A stretch of DNA of 64,000 nt, from contig JABBOT010000029.1 of NCBI GenBank assembly GCA_016165875.1, positions 496,001-560,000 of the forward strand, written 5' to 3'. Below are positions 9,970 through 22,662 of this stretch, one piece after another. Under the pieces are notes generated by a model. That model did not search any database, was not told the DNA's origin, and saw only the letters and a program-made list of their open reading frames with translations. Numbering within the stretch: position 1 is the stretch's first letter; each line of letters opens with the position of its first letter. Made by a program: the position numbers and the translations under genes. Source of the DNA: Acanthopleura granulata. Lineage: Eukaryota > Mollusca > Polyplacophora > Chitonida > Chitonidae.

Positions 9970-12900
9970 TTATATTTTATGATAAAGAGCAGTGCCCTTC
10001 AAATATTTTATGACAACATCGCCAGCGATGCTGTCAAACAAATCATATATGGAGTTTATTGTGTAGAATCTTTGCCGCACATGGAGGATAAAATTGTGTG
10101 TTAGACGAGAATGCCCAACACGGCATCTTGTTAAAACCACTTGGTCTCTACGCAACATACCCAGTGTATAAGAGTTATGGCCAATGACAGGGTGAATAGC
10201 GTGCAGTTTATTACACACCTGCACGTCCCATTCATGCTTCCAAAGGCGACGAATATACTTAAGAATATTAGATTTACAATCAGTATACGGGATTTTAACT
10301 TTTGATATGGATTTATTTAGGGCAGCCTTTGCCTCCCTGTTCACGACTGTGTTTCCATGGATACCAGTATGGCTTGGTATCCAACTGAATATAATATCTT
10401 TGCCTCTTTTAATCAATTTTCTATGTAAGGCTAAAATTTCCATAATAAGCGGGTTTTTGAATTTATTATTCTGCATTGCCAAAAGGCAGCAGAGCGAGTC
10501 ATTGCATATCATTGCCCTCTGGGCACGCCCAGAGGAAACATATGATCAGGCCAGGAGTATAGCCCTGGCTTCTTCAGAAAAGATAGACGATGAAGACGGA
10601 AGACGAAGAGAAGAGACCCCGCTGTTCTAAGACAGCCGCAGCCGCAACCCTGTCCTCATCCTTTGACCCATCAGTGTATATAAATTTATACTTTGGATAA
10701 TTAGCCTTAATTTCAGCAAAAGCTTGCTGAATTATAAGAGGATTTGTATTCGAATTATGATGTTGACGTAGATCAAATATTAGTTTAGGTTGTGGAAGAA
10801 GCCAGGGAGGAGACTCTGGAAAAGATACCGGAGCTATCTCCTCTAGCTTGATGTTAGCTTCCACAACATGGTCCCTTATACGAAGACCGAACAGAGGGAT
10901 CTTGTTAGGACATTTAGTATATTTGTCTACATATGATGGATTGAAAACACAGTCGTAGGCAGGGTTTGTTGGGTGAGTGTTAAGCTTTGTTGCATATTGA
11001 AGATTGAGTTTAATACGTCGGTTATGTAAAGACGGCTCATTGGCTTCAACATATAAACTCTCTACTGGTGAGGTTCTAAAGGCACCAAGGTTGAGTCTCA
11101 GACCTTGGTGATGGACCGGATCCAACATTTTAAGATATGATTTCCTAGCAGAACCATAAATGATGGACCCATAGTCCAATTTAGACCTCACCACAGAACG
11201 ATATAAATTGAGTAAAACAGATCGGTCAGCACCCCAATCGGTGTTAGACACGACCTTAATTATATCCAGAGCCTTTATACATTTAGCTTTAAGCGTTTGT
11301 ATGTGAGGTATAAAAGATAGTTTACTATCGAATATAACCCCTAAATATTTATTCTCCCCAACAATCTTCACTGGTTCACCACAAAATTTAAGCTCAGGGT
11401 CTAGATGAAGTTTGCGTTTATTACAGAAATGCATACCCACGGTTTCAGACATAGAAAATCTAAAACCATTGGTAACTGCCCATTTCTCGATCTTACTGAG
11501 ATAAAGCTGCAGTTGTCGCTCGATGTTATTCATATTTTTCTCCCGTTAGCATATCAGGAAATCACCTATATATAAAGAACCCTCAGTACCAGATGTTAAT
11601 GTTTGGGCCAAGCTATTAATTTTTATGCTGAACAGCGTAGGTGAAAGGATACTGCCCTGGGGTACACCCATCTCTTACTCATAAGAGTCCGAAAGAGTGG
11701 ACCCCACCCGTACCTTAAACTGACGATTTGATAAAAATTTGGATATAAATATAGGTAATCGACCTTTAAGGCCCATATCCGCGAGGTCTTTTAAAATGCC
11801 ATATTTCCATGTGGTGTCGTAGGCCTTTCCAACGTCAAAAAATATTGACACTACATGTTCATTATTAATAAAACCATCGCGGATGAAAGTTTCAAGTCAA
11901 ACAAGGTGATCCACTGTGGATCTACCTTGACGAAAACCACATTGGATATTAGATAGTAACTTGTTGGTTTCGAGAAACCAAACAAGTCTATCATTTATCA
12001 TCCGTTGCATAGTCTTACAGACGCAACTGGTAAGAGCTATGGGACGGTAATTATTTGGATCAGTATGATCCTTACCCGGTGTGGGAACGGGATAATACAT
12101 GCCTCCCTCCATGAGGGTGGAAAATTACCAGTTATCCAAATATCTTTCAGCAAGTCCATACACGTTATCAGGACCACATGCCGTATCATGTGCCTTTTCC
12201 AATGCAGTTTTTAGTTCCTCGATATTTAAGGGACAATTACAATCTTCTAAGTTTTTAGAAGAAAAGGGAAATTTCATTTTCTCCTTCTGGATTTGGATAT
12301 GCTAAAAATCTGAAGTATAATTCTCAGAAGAAGATTTTTTTAGAAATTGACTCCGCCAATTTATTAGCTATATCGGATGGAGAAGTTAGTATGTTTCCTC
12401 CATCTTTCAAGTGCTGGACTTTTGCTTTATTATTTTAGCAATTTAGTTTCTGAACCATATTCCAGACCTTATGCATAGGTGTTTTGGACGTAATGCCTGA
12501 AAAGAAGTTCCCCCACCAAGATCGTCTCTTGGACTTGAGTAATAGACGAGCTTTAGTTCCAAGAAAAGAACCTGGTTTAAATTATCATCAGTAGGACAAT
12601 GAATGAACTTGCGTTCAGCCCTTTTACGGTCCTTTATGGCGGTACGATAGTCATTGTCGTACCAGGGTTTACTTTTGGTTTTTGGACTGGTCGAGGTCTT
12701 AGGGATAGTTCTATCTGCAGCTCGTAAAATAAGCCGATTAAATTGAAATATAGGAAATATAGGAAAATGGTCACTACCACAAAGATACTCGTGCACTGTC
12801 CAAGAAAAATCCAGGAGAAGTGATGGATCGGTGATAGTGAGATCGATAGCAGAATAAATGCCATTACCCGCATGCATATGAGTATTAGAACCATCATTAA

Positions 12901-13406
12901 AATAACACAGTTCCTCCTTGGTTAAAAAATCTTCTACCACCTTGCCCTTATTATTCATGCTGTTACTTCCCCATAAGGGGTTATTGGAATTAAAATCGTC
13001 CATTATTATAAACGGCGTAGGTAATTGTTCTTTCAAATTATATAACTGTAAAGCAGACAAAGAAGTGTTCGGAGAAATATAAACCGAACACAAAGTGACT
13101 GTCTTAGCCAATGAGACACGAACGGCCACAGCCTGAAGCTCTGTATCCTGAGCAACAGGACTGTGGATAATATTGTTATTTATGAAGATACAGGAGCCGC
13201 CTACAGCTCGCTCTTCTTCCTGACAAAATGTACTATAAAGTGAATAATTTTTTAGAGTTATTTTATCTTTGTCAGATGTCTTCAGGTGAGTTTCCTGAAG
13301 ACAAAGAGGCAATAGGATTTATTGAGAGGACCAGCTGTGTTATTTCAATAAAATTAACTATAAGACCTCGACAATTCCACTGTATAATTTTGTCGTATGT
13401 AGACAT
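9970..13406 (-). pseudogene. LINE ORF2 (endonuclease-RT-RNase H), copy B
   Basis: Read in segments. The endonuclease (13406 to about 12443) has the QETHL, GSDHFPI motifs, but the catalytic GDFN is DDFN here. RT fragments lie in 12112-11897 and 11533-10574, with a TAA in front of EMGVPQGS made by a C-to-T change, and the RNase H C-terminal part in 10512-9970. Two deletions stand out: about 45 residues of the linker after the endonuclease, and the C-terminal CxxC...H...C finger. An extra G near 10616 shifts frame inside RNase H. The protein would cleave target DNA and prime reverse transcription from the nick; this copy cannot. Confidence 0.85.
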
Positions 13407-14774
13407 TAAGGAGGGAGGCGTATAGGAGATATGTCTTTATATTTGGATCTAGGACGACCCTTCCTTGGAGATCGGCTGGAAGATTTCCCTGGTGCGGGTG
13501 ATGTATCCATCACATCCGCATCTGATGTTGAAGGGACAACGTCCTCCAACGATCCAAACCTGCTAAATGGTTGGACAGGATCTCTAGTGGCCTTAGACAG
13601 ACGTTCTGTTGGGCCACTGGATTTACCGGTTTTAATATTACTACTTGGAGTTGTAGTTTTGGACTTGTTTTTGTCATTATGATTTTTAGAGGGCTGGGGT
13701 TCAGGTTTATCAGTATGTTTTGCATTGTTTACTGGTTTTATTTCTTGTACTGTGATGGTCTGGGTTGAGCAGGAATTCCGTTCAGGTTGAGCTGAACGTT
13801 CCACAGTGATCGGGTTAGGTTTGTCGTTTCCAATGGGCCAAGTCAAGGAAGTTTGAGTTGCAATAGATTTTGCAGCTCGCTTGACCACATTGGCAAACGA
13901 AGTCTGCGGTGGCGTACTCGAAAGTGAGGCCAATTTGCGGGCCTCCTGATAGGAAATGTTGTTTTTAGTCTTTAAAGTGATTATTTGTTTTTCTTTAATG
14001 AAAGGAGGACAGTCCTTAGAGGACGCCATGTGGTCTCGGCCGCAATTGCAGCACTTAATTGTGCTGCTGCAGTCAAAACCATCGTGCCCTTCACTGTCGC
14101 ATCTGAAACAAACCAGTTTATTTTTACACTGGCCTTTGCCATGACCAAATTTTTGGGAAGTAAAACATCGTGTCGGGTTAGGTATGTATAAATCCACATT
14201 AACCCTATACGGGCCAATGTAGATATATGATGGTAGAGAGGTGGTATTAAATGTCAGCAGGTATGTGTTTAATTTGAGGATGTTGCCAGCTCATTTTGTT
14301 GTGAAACGTTTCACTCTTACAACACCCTTTGGTTTTAATTCTGTGCAGATTTCCTCTTCAGATAGGTCGAAAACATCCCCATCCCTGTCACGTATATATT
14401 CCCTGACAGCTGTTCAGGGTGTTGTGAAGGGATGTAAGAACGGATATATCGGAATTTTTTTTTAGTGATAATAAATTGTGTGATTGTTGTTTCCGGAAAC
14501 ATTCGATGAGAATGTCTCCGGATCGCAGCTTTTTAACATTTTTTAAAGTACCTGCTGCACCCTCCAAGGCCCTCTTCAAAAGAAAAGGATGTATTTTAGA
14601 GGCCTGCTTTTGTTCACTCTTTGTTGAGAGAACAATAAAAGCCGGCCAACTTTCCTGTCCAATATCTAGAGAGTCTGATAGAACCTCTAGCTTCCTCTTT
14701 TTATCAGCCCCTCAATTTGGCTGAGACGACGATCGAATGTTAGAAGCATTTTTTGAAAGATTTAAGGTATTCAT
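13406..14774 (-). pseudogene. LINE ORF1, copy B
   Basis: Starts MNTLNLSKN at 14774. The C-terminal 263 residues (14197-13406) are open and carry the knuckles CFRCDSEGHDGFDC (CX2CX4HX4C) and CCNCGRDHMASSKDC (CX2CX3HX6C). Frameshifts lie between about 14390 and 14200. The stop TAA (13408-13406) overlaps the ATG of ORF2 (13406-13404) as TAATG. Confidence 0.85.
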
Positions 14775-15038
14775 AATAAATAATCAGGGATTCACCCCAC
14801 GTGTTCCCCACCCACCACGGAGTGCCAACAAGGGCGCAGCAATACCCAGCAGGAAAGACACCAAGGATTCCACATGGGGTATACTGAAATAGATGGCCTT
14901 AATATGCACACCCCATTCCCCACCCGAGCTCCTCCATCACCCACCCTATGAAGGAGGTTGCACATTAGACACGAACTACTTGAGTGAACCTACAGCCACC
15001 GCCTCAAACGCAATTCCACGAACGAAATTTGAGAAAAA

Positions 15039-15236
15039 TCATTTGATCTCTAAAGAGTGTTTATATAGAGAAGTTTTGGGACCACGCAGAGGCAAGGCGT
15101 GACCAGCCGATTGATCGGAACGGGCCATCCGACCGCCCGTCTTTGGAGAAGTAAGGGTCGAAGTGGAGTGTTGGGCGTGAGGGTCTCGCAAGATGAACCC
15201 GCCCTCAGCCACCAGGATCCCGTCCTCCCCCATCAC
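15039..15236 (-). CDS. 5'-leader ORF of LINE copy B (65 aa)
   Basis: MMGEDGILVAEGGFILRDPH... ending SLEIK, the same frame as in copies A and E. It lies entirely within the leader upstream of ORF1. No domain recognised. Confidence 0.3.
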   Translation of the reverse strand: MMGEDGILVAEGGFILRDPHAQHSTSTLTSPKTGGRMARSDQSAGHALPLRGPKTSLYKHSLEIK

Positions 15237-15420
15237 GGGTCGCGACCCACGGCAAACAGGTTGCCCCTTTTAGTCGCCTTGTACTACCAGCCCGGGGAGG
15301 CTGTGGAACTATTCTATTCATCGGAACCACACGGGAGAGCCCTAGGTTAGTAGTCTCGTACGACAAGCTTGCCTAGAGAACTGGGGCCCTATTCTTGTCA
15401 CTCGCGATAACCCCACGGGG

Positions 15421-17465
15421 GTGTCAGCGAATGACCAAAGCTGAACTACTTCCACGCAGGATTTTAGTAGTAGGCCCTCATGGTACTGGTACATGGTACC
15501 TGGTAGTCACGGATTCAAATCCAGTTCGTTCGTTTCGTAGGTTCTTTTGGTCTTTTCAGTCTTTTTCTGTTTCTTCTTACCATGAATTTATCAGATGTGG
15601 TAAATAGGTATTAGTGTTGACCCCAGGAACGCTGTTAGATAACAGCTTTAATTGGTTCTTGTTTGTGATTCGTGCGGTAATTTCAAACAAAACGCCTTTC
15701 GTTTAACGCCAAGTACATGACTGTGATACTTTTCGATTCTTTTAATTATATAATTATAGTCGTCCCACTGGCAGATAGAAAGGGTGAAGAGAAAAAAATG
15801 TTTGTCAACAACCAATCAAAGGCTTCCAAGGGTTTAGCTACAGTAAACAAAAATGGCTATTCCTGAAAAGGACATTATAACATGATGTTAGTACGAACGC
15901 AGCCATGTGTGAAATATACTGTTCACGGGGAACTCAAATCAGACTTAGTTTATGTATTGTATACCATGGTGTATTTGAAATATTTTACTGTTATTTACGT
16001 TTCCCTGCGTTCCCGTTATATCATGATCAACAGAAATCGAATGGATAACTTAAGTGAATGGCATCCAATTAAAAGAATTGGCAATAGAACGAATATATTT
16101 CACAGGCAATCAAGTTGAGTTGTCAACTTCAGCCTGTATACGGCCTCTCAAGATCATTCTTGATCTCCCATTCGTCCGAAATCCTATTGCTGTCGTCTCC
16201 AGATGGACTCACGTGTGGACTGTTGACATTGTCCACTACATAGGAAGAAATTTTCGTGTGGGTAATAATACAGAAAATATTTGGATTTGTCCAGTTTTTT
16301 GCCTGGCCAGTGCCATTTACTGCACCTGCACATAGGAAGACCTTTAACGCCTTCCATGAGCATTGAAGATTTTGGAGAAAGAGGAAAAAAAGCAACAAGA
16401 TGTTAACAGGCTAGAAATATGTGTGTCTTTGCCTCGGGCACTCCTGTCAAATAGTTCCTGTCCGTTTAATGAACAACATGCCAATCTTCAGATTAAGACC
16501 ATGTTTTATAATCAAATTTGATAGCGATGTTATTTTCGTCCTTGGTTACAAACTGGGATGTAAGAGAGAATTGTTATCAAGCCAGAATACCTCCATCTTA
16601 GTGCCAATGCAATTATCATCATGTGGAAGTCTCCGATTCATGGAAGTATTATAACTAATGAGAAACATCTCGCACCAAAGCTAGCAAATCAGCTCTAAGA
16701 TATGTAAAAACACACTATGTTGCCCTAACATTACCCTGCTGTGCTTGTGAACTTCCTGTCTGGTCTTAATAGTTCACACGAGAAACTATACAGTAACAGT
16801 GACGTAATGAGGAGAAGAACGAATAATAATATACCGCGTGTACGGATATGCTTCAGGGACACAAAAAGAATTAATCACATCACTACAGTTCATCACAGAC
16901 ATCTTGTGTAGTAATTGTTTTTTTTGTTTTTTTTTTGTTTTCAATTAACTTTCTTTGCTTTTTTCCATGAAAAATGTACGCCTTAATAGTACGCAACTTT
17001 GGAACATTTCCCGTCTACTTCCAACGAGCCTATTTTTTCCTAGGCAGAGCACATCGTTGCATCGCATGGCTGAAACGGTAATGAGCGCGATATAATACTT
17101 ATATAGCAATGAAGATACAAGCTTATATTTTGAAAAATGTTAATGGGTTGAGTTGGCTTCTTGTACTGTTTATTTTATCATTATCAAGTTACATTTTTCA
17201 CCATTTATATCCTTTTTGGCATATCTGTTATATACTTTATATAACTTCACACTGACACTGGATTGTTGTTTCACAATGTTCAGTTCATGAGATTTGTTTA
17301 GTTACATTTCCAAGAAAAGGCAAAGGGCAACAGAAAAACCAAACGTAGTATTTATTCGTTCATTTTATTGTTAATTAATTGTAATTAAGAATTTTTAACT
17401 TAGGTTATGGACAGTCAGTGTTATGATGGAGGAGAGAGTGCCTGGTGTAAGCCACTAACCGTTGG
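15421..17465. other. no gene recognised
   Basis: AT-rich flank of copy B. Several short open frames occur (15882-16335, 16421-16654), none with a motif or splice structure I would defend. A T-rich run sits at 16917-16940. Confidence 0.4.
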
Positions 17466-17690
17466 CACGTTAGTGAAAAGAGACCCGTGACACGAGGGGG
17501 GTGCAAATCGCCCGCGATTGGTACCGTTCGAGGGTCTCGACCCCCGAGGCGCGGGACGAGGGGACGAGAACGGTCACCGTATCATTCGCGGTATCATTTG
17601 CGCGCGGACGGTGACAGCCCTCGTCCTCGTGTCGCGGTCTCGACCCGCGAGGCAAGGGACGAGATGTCCTCGTCCGGTTTCCATACCCAT
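17466..17690. other. GC-rich island with internal repeats
   Basis: Sharply GC- and CpG-rich DNA in an AT-rich surrounding. A direct repeat of about 28 bp (ggtctcgaccc, then cgaggc, then gggacgag) occurs at 17533-17560 and 17636-17662. Between the two lies an inverted pair ggtcaccgt / acggtgac (about 17569 and 17606). Both strands are open over about 70-90 codons, as expected of GC-rich repeats. No rRNA or tRNA signature is seen. It could be a small satellite, a foreign insert or an unmethylated CpG island. Confidence 0.5.
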
Positions 17691-18458
17691 CCCTTGAACA
17701 GCTGAACTCTTGAGTGATCACCATGTATACCGTGCTCATTGTTTAACTAAGTGCATTCCTAAGGCTTCCGTAAATGTACTGTTTAAGATCATATAAATGT
17801 TGATAAATAATATTGCTTGTATGTATGCAATTTTTTAATACTTTTCCGCTAATATACATTTGTTATACACTTTCACACGGAACAAAGAAGAGGAAACAAA
17901 ATCAGCACTTAATTGTTGACAAATTTTCTCCCATAGTACCAAGGCAGACAAGTGATCTAACATTCACCATCAGATAATAACAGAAGTTAGTGTTATGCAA
18001 AAAACAAACCAAAAACATAATGTAAAGTATTCATATGAAAAATGAAATATTTTATTAGGACCATCAGTCCAAGATTACCTTTGTGTCATCATGAATGCCA
18101 CACATATGTAAATGTAACAATACTTAATTTCTTTAACGAGAAACTGTTAGTTTAAGGTACGTTCTATTATTCACACAGAAGATTTTTTTTTATTTTGTGA
18201 AAAGCAAGTGTAATATGAACGAAATAAAGCTTGATCGCAATTTGTATCTTGATTTATAAATTATCTCTTAAGGAATTCATGTATATAAATAAAAGCTAAA
18301 CACTACAGCTACAACAAAATAAGGTTTTGGTGTAGATGCTTTCTTTCATGTACAGTATATAATATGATAAGGTAAAAAAAAATGTCTCAATTATTTATTG
18401 GATTTTAGATTCACAATAAAAGTCTTCATATAGTGCGTAATATTATATCGTTTTACAG
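17691..18458. other. no gene recognised
   Basis: AT-rich, with homopolymer runs; nothing supported. Confidence 0.4.
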
Positions 18459-18568
18459 AAAGTTATATGAAAGAACTCCTTTCTGCATGTCCTGATATCC
18501 TGAAAGAGTGTATGCCTGAGCAGGTCATCATTCAATACAATTTGCAGCCTTGTGATGTGATCAAAAAA
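18459..18568 (+). CDS. candidate exon, unidentified
   Basis: Acceptor atcgttttacag ends at 18458 and a GTAAAG donor begins at 18569. The enclosed 110 bp reads YMKELLSACPDILKECMP, then EQVIIQYNLQPCDVIKK, which has the leucine spacing of an alpha-helical protein. It faintly resembles a CARD or other death-fold segment, but too little is present to claim that. LINE copy C inserted about 130 bp downstream, within what would be the following intron. Confidence 0.3.
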
Positions 18569-18694
18569 GTAAAGGATACTTTTCAGCAATTCTTATACAC
18601 TGTAATAACATGCCGTGTACATACATGTGAAAAACACTTGTTTTACACCTTCACTAGAATTCCAAAGCTTTATGTCCAGCTCTAAAGAAATATC

Positions 18695-18707
18695 GTATGT
18701 AAATTGA
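18695..18707. repeat. target-site duplication of LINE copy C, left
   Basis: gtatgtaaattga, identical to 24680-24692 on the other side of copy C. Confidence 0.9.
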
Positions 18708-18943
18708 ATGAATGAATGAATGATTATGGCTTAACGCCACATCGGCAATATCTCAGCCATATCGTGGCGAGAACAAGGTGGAACCACGAGACAGTTCAGG
18801 TTTTCGATGGTGACATGAGAACATTAAAAACAAACCAAAAACGTACGGACATGATTAAAATCAGGTAAGAAAACCAAAACAGCTAAAACTCGAAAACCAG
18901 CACATTAAGGAAGTTTTATCACGAGTATGTATGTAAATAAAAT

Positions 18944-21900
18944 TTATATTTTATGATACAGGCCAATGGCCTTCAAATATTTTATGACAGCGTCGCCAGC
19001 GATGCTGTCAAACAAATCATATATGGAGTTTACTGTGTAGAATTTTTGCCGCACATGGGCAAAGTCTACACAGTCAACCAGGATATGTTTGATGCCGTAT
19101 TCAGCACCACATCCAACACACTCGGGAGCACTGCTCCCATCCAGGATAAAATTGTGTGTTAGACGAGAATGCCCAACACGGCATCTTGTTAAAACCACTT
19201 GGTCTCTACGAGACATACCAAGTGTATAAGAGTTATGGCCAAATGACAGGGTGAATAGCGTGCAGTTTATTACACACCTGCACGTCCCATTCATGCTGCC
19301 AAAGGCGACGGATATACTTAACAATGTTAGATTTAAAATCAGTGTATGGGATTTTAACTTTTGATACGGATTTATTTAGGGCAGCCTTTGCCTCCCTTTC
19401 CACAACTGTGTTTCCATGGATACCAACATGGCTTGGCATCCAACAGAATATAATATCTTTGCCTCTTTTAATCAATTTTCTATGTAAGGCTAAAATTTCC
19501 ATAATAAGCGGGTTTTTGAATTTATTATTCTGCATTGCCAAAAGGCAGGAGAGCGAGTCACTACATACCATTGTCCTCTGGGCACGCCCAGAGGAAACAT
19601 ATGATAAGGCCAGGAGTATAGCCCTGGCTTCTGCAGAAAAGACAGACGATGAAGACGGAAGACGAAGAGAAGAGACCCCGCTGTTCTAAGACAGCCGCAG
19701 CCGCAACCCTGTCCTCATCCTTTGACCCATCAGTGTATATAAAGTTATAATTTGGATAATTAGCCTTAATTTCAGCAAAAGCTTGCTGAATTATAAGAGG
19801 GTTTGTATTCGATTTATTATATTGACGTAGACCAAATATTAGTTTAGGTTGTGGAAGAAGCCAGGGAGGAGACTCCGGAAAAGATACCGGAGCTATCTCC
19901 TCTATCTTGATGTTAGCTTCCACAACATGGTCCTGTATACGAAGAAAGAACGGAGGGATCTTGTTAGGACATTTAGTATATTTGTCTACATATGATGGAT
20001 TGAAAACACACTCGTAGGCAGGGTTTGTTGGGTGAGCTTTAAGCTTTGTTGCATATTGAAGGCTGAGTTTAATACGTCGGTTATGTAAAGAAGGCTCATT
20101 GGCCTCAACGTATAAACTCTCTACTGGTGAGGTTCTAAAGGCACCAAGGCTGAGCCTCAGACCTTGGTGATGGACCGGATCCAACATTTTAAGATATGAT
20201 TTCCTAGCGGAACCATAAATGATGGACCCATAGTCCAATTTAGACCTCACCAGAGAACGATATAAATTAAGTAAAACAGATCGGTCAGCACCCCAATCGG
20301 TGCTAGACACGACCTTAATTATATCGAGAGCCTTTATACATTTAGCTTTAAGCGTTTTTATGTGAGGTATAAAAGATAATTTACTATCGAATATAACTCC
20401 TAAAAATTTATTTTCCCCAACAATCTTCACTGGTTCACCACAAAATTTAAGCTCAGGGTCTAGATGAAGTTTGCGTTTATTGCAGAAATGCATACCCACG
20501 GTTTTAGACGTAGAAAATCTAAAACCATTGGAAACTGCCCATTTCTCGATCTTATTGAGACAAAGCTGCAGTTGCCGCTCGATGTTATTCATATTTTTCG
20601 CCCGGTAGCATATCAGAAAATCATCTACATATAAACAACCCTCGGTTCCAGATGTTAATGTTTGGGCCAAGCTATTAATTTTTATGCTGAACAGCGTAGG
20701 TGAAAGGATACTGCCCTGGGGTACACCCATCTCTTGCTCATAAGAGTCCGAAAGAGTGGACCCCACCCGTACCTTAAACTGACGATTTGATAAAAATTTG
20801 GATATAAATATAGGTAATCGACCTTTAAGGTCCATATCCGCGAGGTCTTTTAAAATGCCATATTTCCATGTGGTGTCGTAGGCCTTTTCAAGGTCAAAAA
20901 ATACTGACACCACATGTTCATTATTAATAAAATGAATTAATGAAAACTTTCGAAAAAGCGAATGAAACTTTCAAGTCGAACAAGGTGATCCACTGTGGAT
21001 CTACCTTGACGAAAACCACATTGGATATTAGATAGTAACTTGTTGGTTTCGAGAAACCAAACAAGTCTATCATTTATCATCCGTTGCATAGTCTTACAGA
21101 CGCAACTGGTAAGAGCTATGGGACGGTAATTATTTGGATCAGTATGATCCTTACCCGGTTTGGGAACCGGGATAATACATGCCTCCCTCCATGAGGGTGG
21201 AAAATTACCAGTTATCCAAATATCGTTCAATAAGTCCGAGAGAGTCTCAAGTGGTTCAGCTGATAAATGGTTCAGAAATTTATAATATACGTTATCAGGA
21301 CAACATGCTGTATCATGTGCCTTTTTGAGTGCAGTTTTTAGTTCATCGATATTAAAAGGACGTTTATAATCTTCTAAGTTTTTAGAAGAAAAGGACAATT
21401 TCATTTTCTCCTTCTGGTTTTTGATATGTTGAAATTCTGAAGTATAATTCTCAGAAGAAGATTTTTTTGAAATGGATTCGGCTAATTTATTAGCTATATC
21501 GGATGGAGAAGTTAGTGTGTTATCTCCATCTTTCAAGTGCTGGACTTTTGCTCTGTTATTTTTACCCTTAAGTTTCTGAACCATATTCCAGACCTTACGC
21601 ATAGGTGTTTTTGACGTAATGCCTGAAACGAAGTTCCGCCAACAAGATCGTCTCTTGGACGTAAGTAATCGACGAGCCTTGGCTGCAAGAATACGAACCT
21701 GGTTTAAATTTTTATCAGTAGGACAATGGTTGAACTTGCGCTCAGCCCTTTTACGGTCCTTTATGGCTTTACGACAGTCATTGTCGTACCAGGGTTTACT
21801 TTTGGATTTTGGACTGGTCGAGGTCTTAGGGATAGTTCTATCTGCAGCTCGTAATATAAGCTGATTAAATTTAAATATTGGGTCATCTGCTGCATTGGGA

Positions 21901-22662
21901 GTCTGTGGAGTGATATCAGCCTCACAGAACATCTCAAATGCCATCCAATCTGCTTTATCGAACTTCCACCTAGCTACACGTTCTAAAGAATTAGAAGTGA
22001 CATGCTCTAGGATAATAGGAAAATGGTCAGTACCACAAAGATCCTCGTGCACTCTCCAAGAAAAATCCAGGAGAAGTGATGGATCAGTGATAGTGAGATC
22101 GATAGCAGAATAGATGCCGTTACCCGCATGCAAATGAGTATTAGAACCATCATTGAAATAACACAGTTCCTCCTTGGTTAAAAAATCTTCTACTACCTTG
22201 CCCTTATTATTTATGCTGTTACTTCCCCATAAGGGGTTATGGGAATTAAAATCGCCCATTATTATGAAGGGTGTGGGTAATTGTTCTTTCAAATTATGTA
22301 ACTGTAAAGCTGACAAAGAAGTGTTCGGCGGAATATAAACCGAACACAAAGTGACTGTCTTAGACATTGAGACACGAACGGCCACAGCCTGAAGCTCTGT
22401 ATCCAGAGCAACAGGACTGTGGATAACATTGTTATTTATGAAGATAGAGGAGCCGCCTGCAGCTCGCTCTTCTTCCTGACAAAATGTACTATAAAGTGAA
22501 TAATTTTTTTAGAGTTATTTTATCTTTGTCAGATGTCTTCAGGTGAGTTTCCTGAAGACAAAGGGCAATAGGGTTTAATGATTGGACCAGCTGTGTTATT
22601 TCAATCACATTAACCTTAAGACCTCGACAATTCCACTGTATAATTTTGTCGATTGCAGACAT
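18944..22662 (-). pseudogene. LINE ORF2 (endonuclease-RT-RNase H), copy C
   Basis: ATG at 22662-22660 overlaps the ORF1 stop. Motifs in order: WNCRGLKV and QETHL (endonuclease start), GDFNSHNPLWGS, GTDHFPI, RPIALTSCVCKTM, FFDLEKAYD (RT motif A), GVPQGSILSPT (B), YVDDFL (C), LGVIFDSKLSF. RNase H follows with YTDGSKD, CSDSLSCLL and HVGIHGNTVVEREAK, and the C-terminal finger is CVGCGAEYGIKHILVDC. Lesions: one extra base in an A run near 22505; a local insertion near 20925-20950 just upstream of motif A; an extra G near 19675 in RNase H; a further shift near 19240. All catalytic motifs survive, so it is nearly functional. Confidence 0.9.

Larger units (their letters stand above)
9728..15420 (-). 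mobile_element. LINE copy B, near full length
   Basis: Complete in outline: (ATTC)n-type 3' end at the left (gaatgaatgagtgaatgatt), 3' UTR, ORF2, ORF1 and 5' leader ending in ccccacgggg at the right. I found no convincing target-site duplication at its ends. It shares with copies C and H an extra G in the RNase H segment of ORF2, so these three form one lineage. Two internal deletions in ORF2 are described under that gene. Confidence 0.9.

Noticed and set aside
17487..17739. Arg-rich proteins encoded in the GC-rich island
   Set aside because: Frames are open on both strands because of base composition and internal repeats; no start context or homology recognised.
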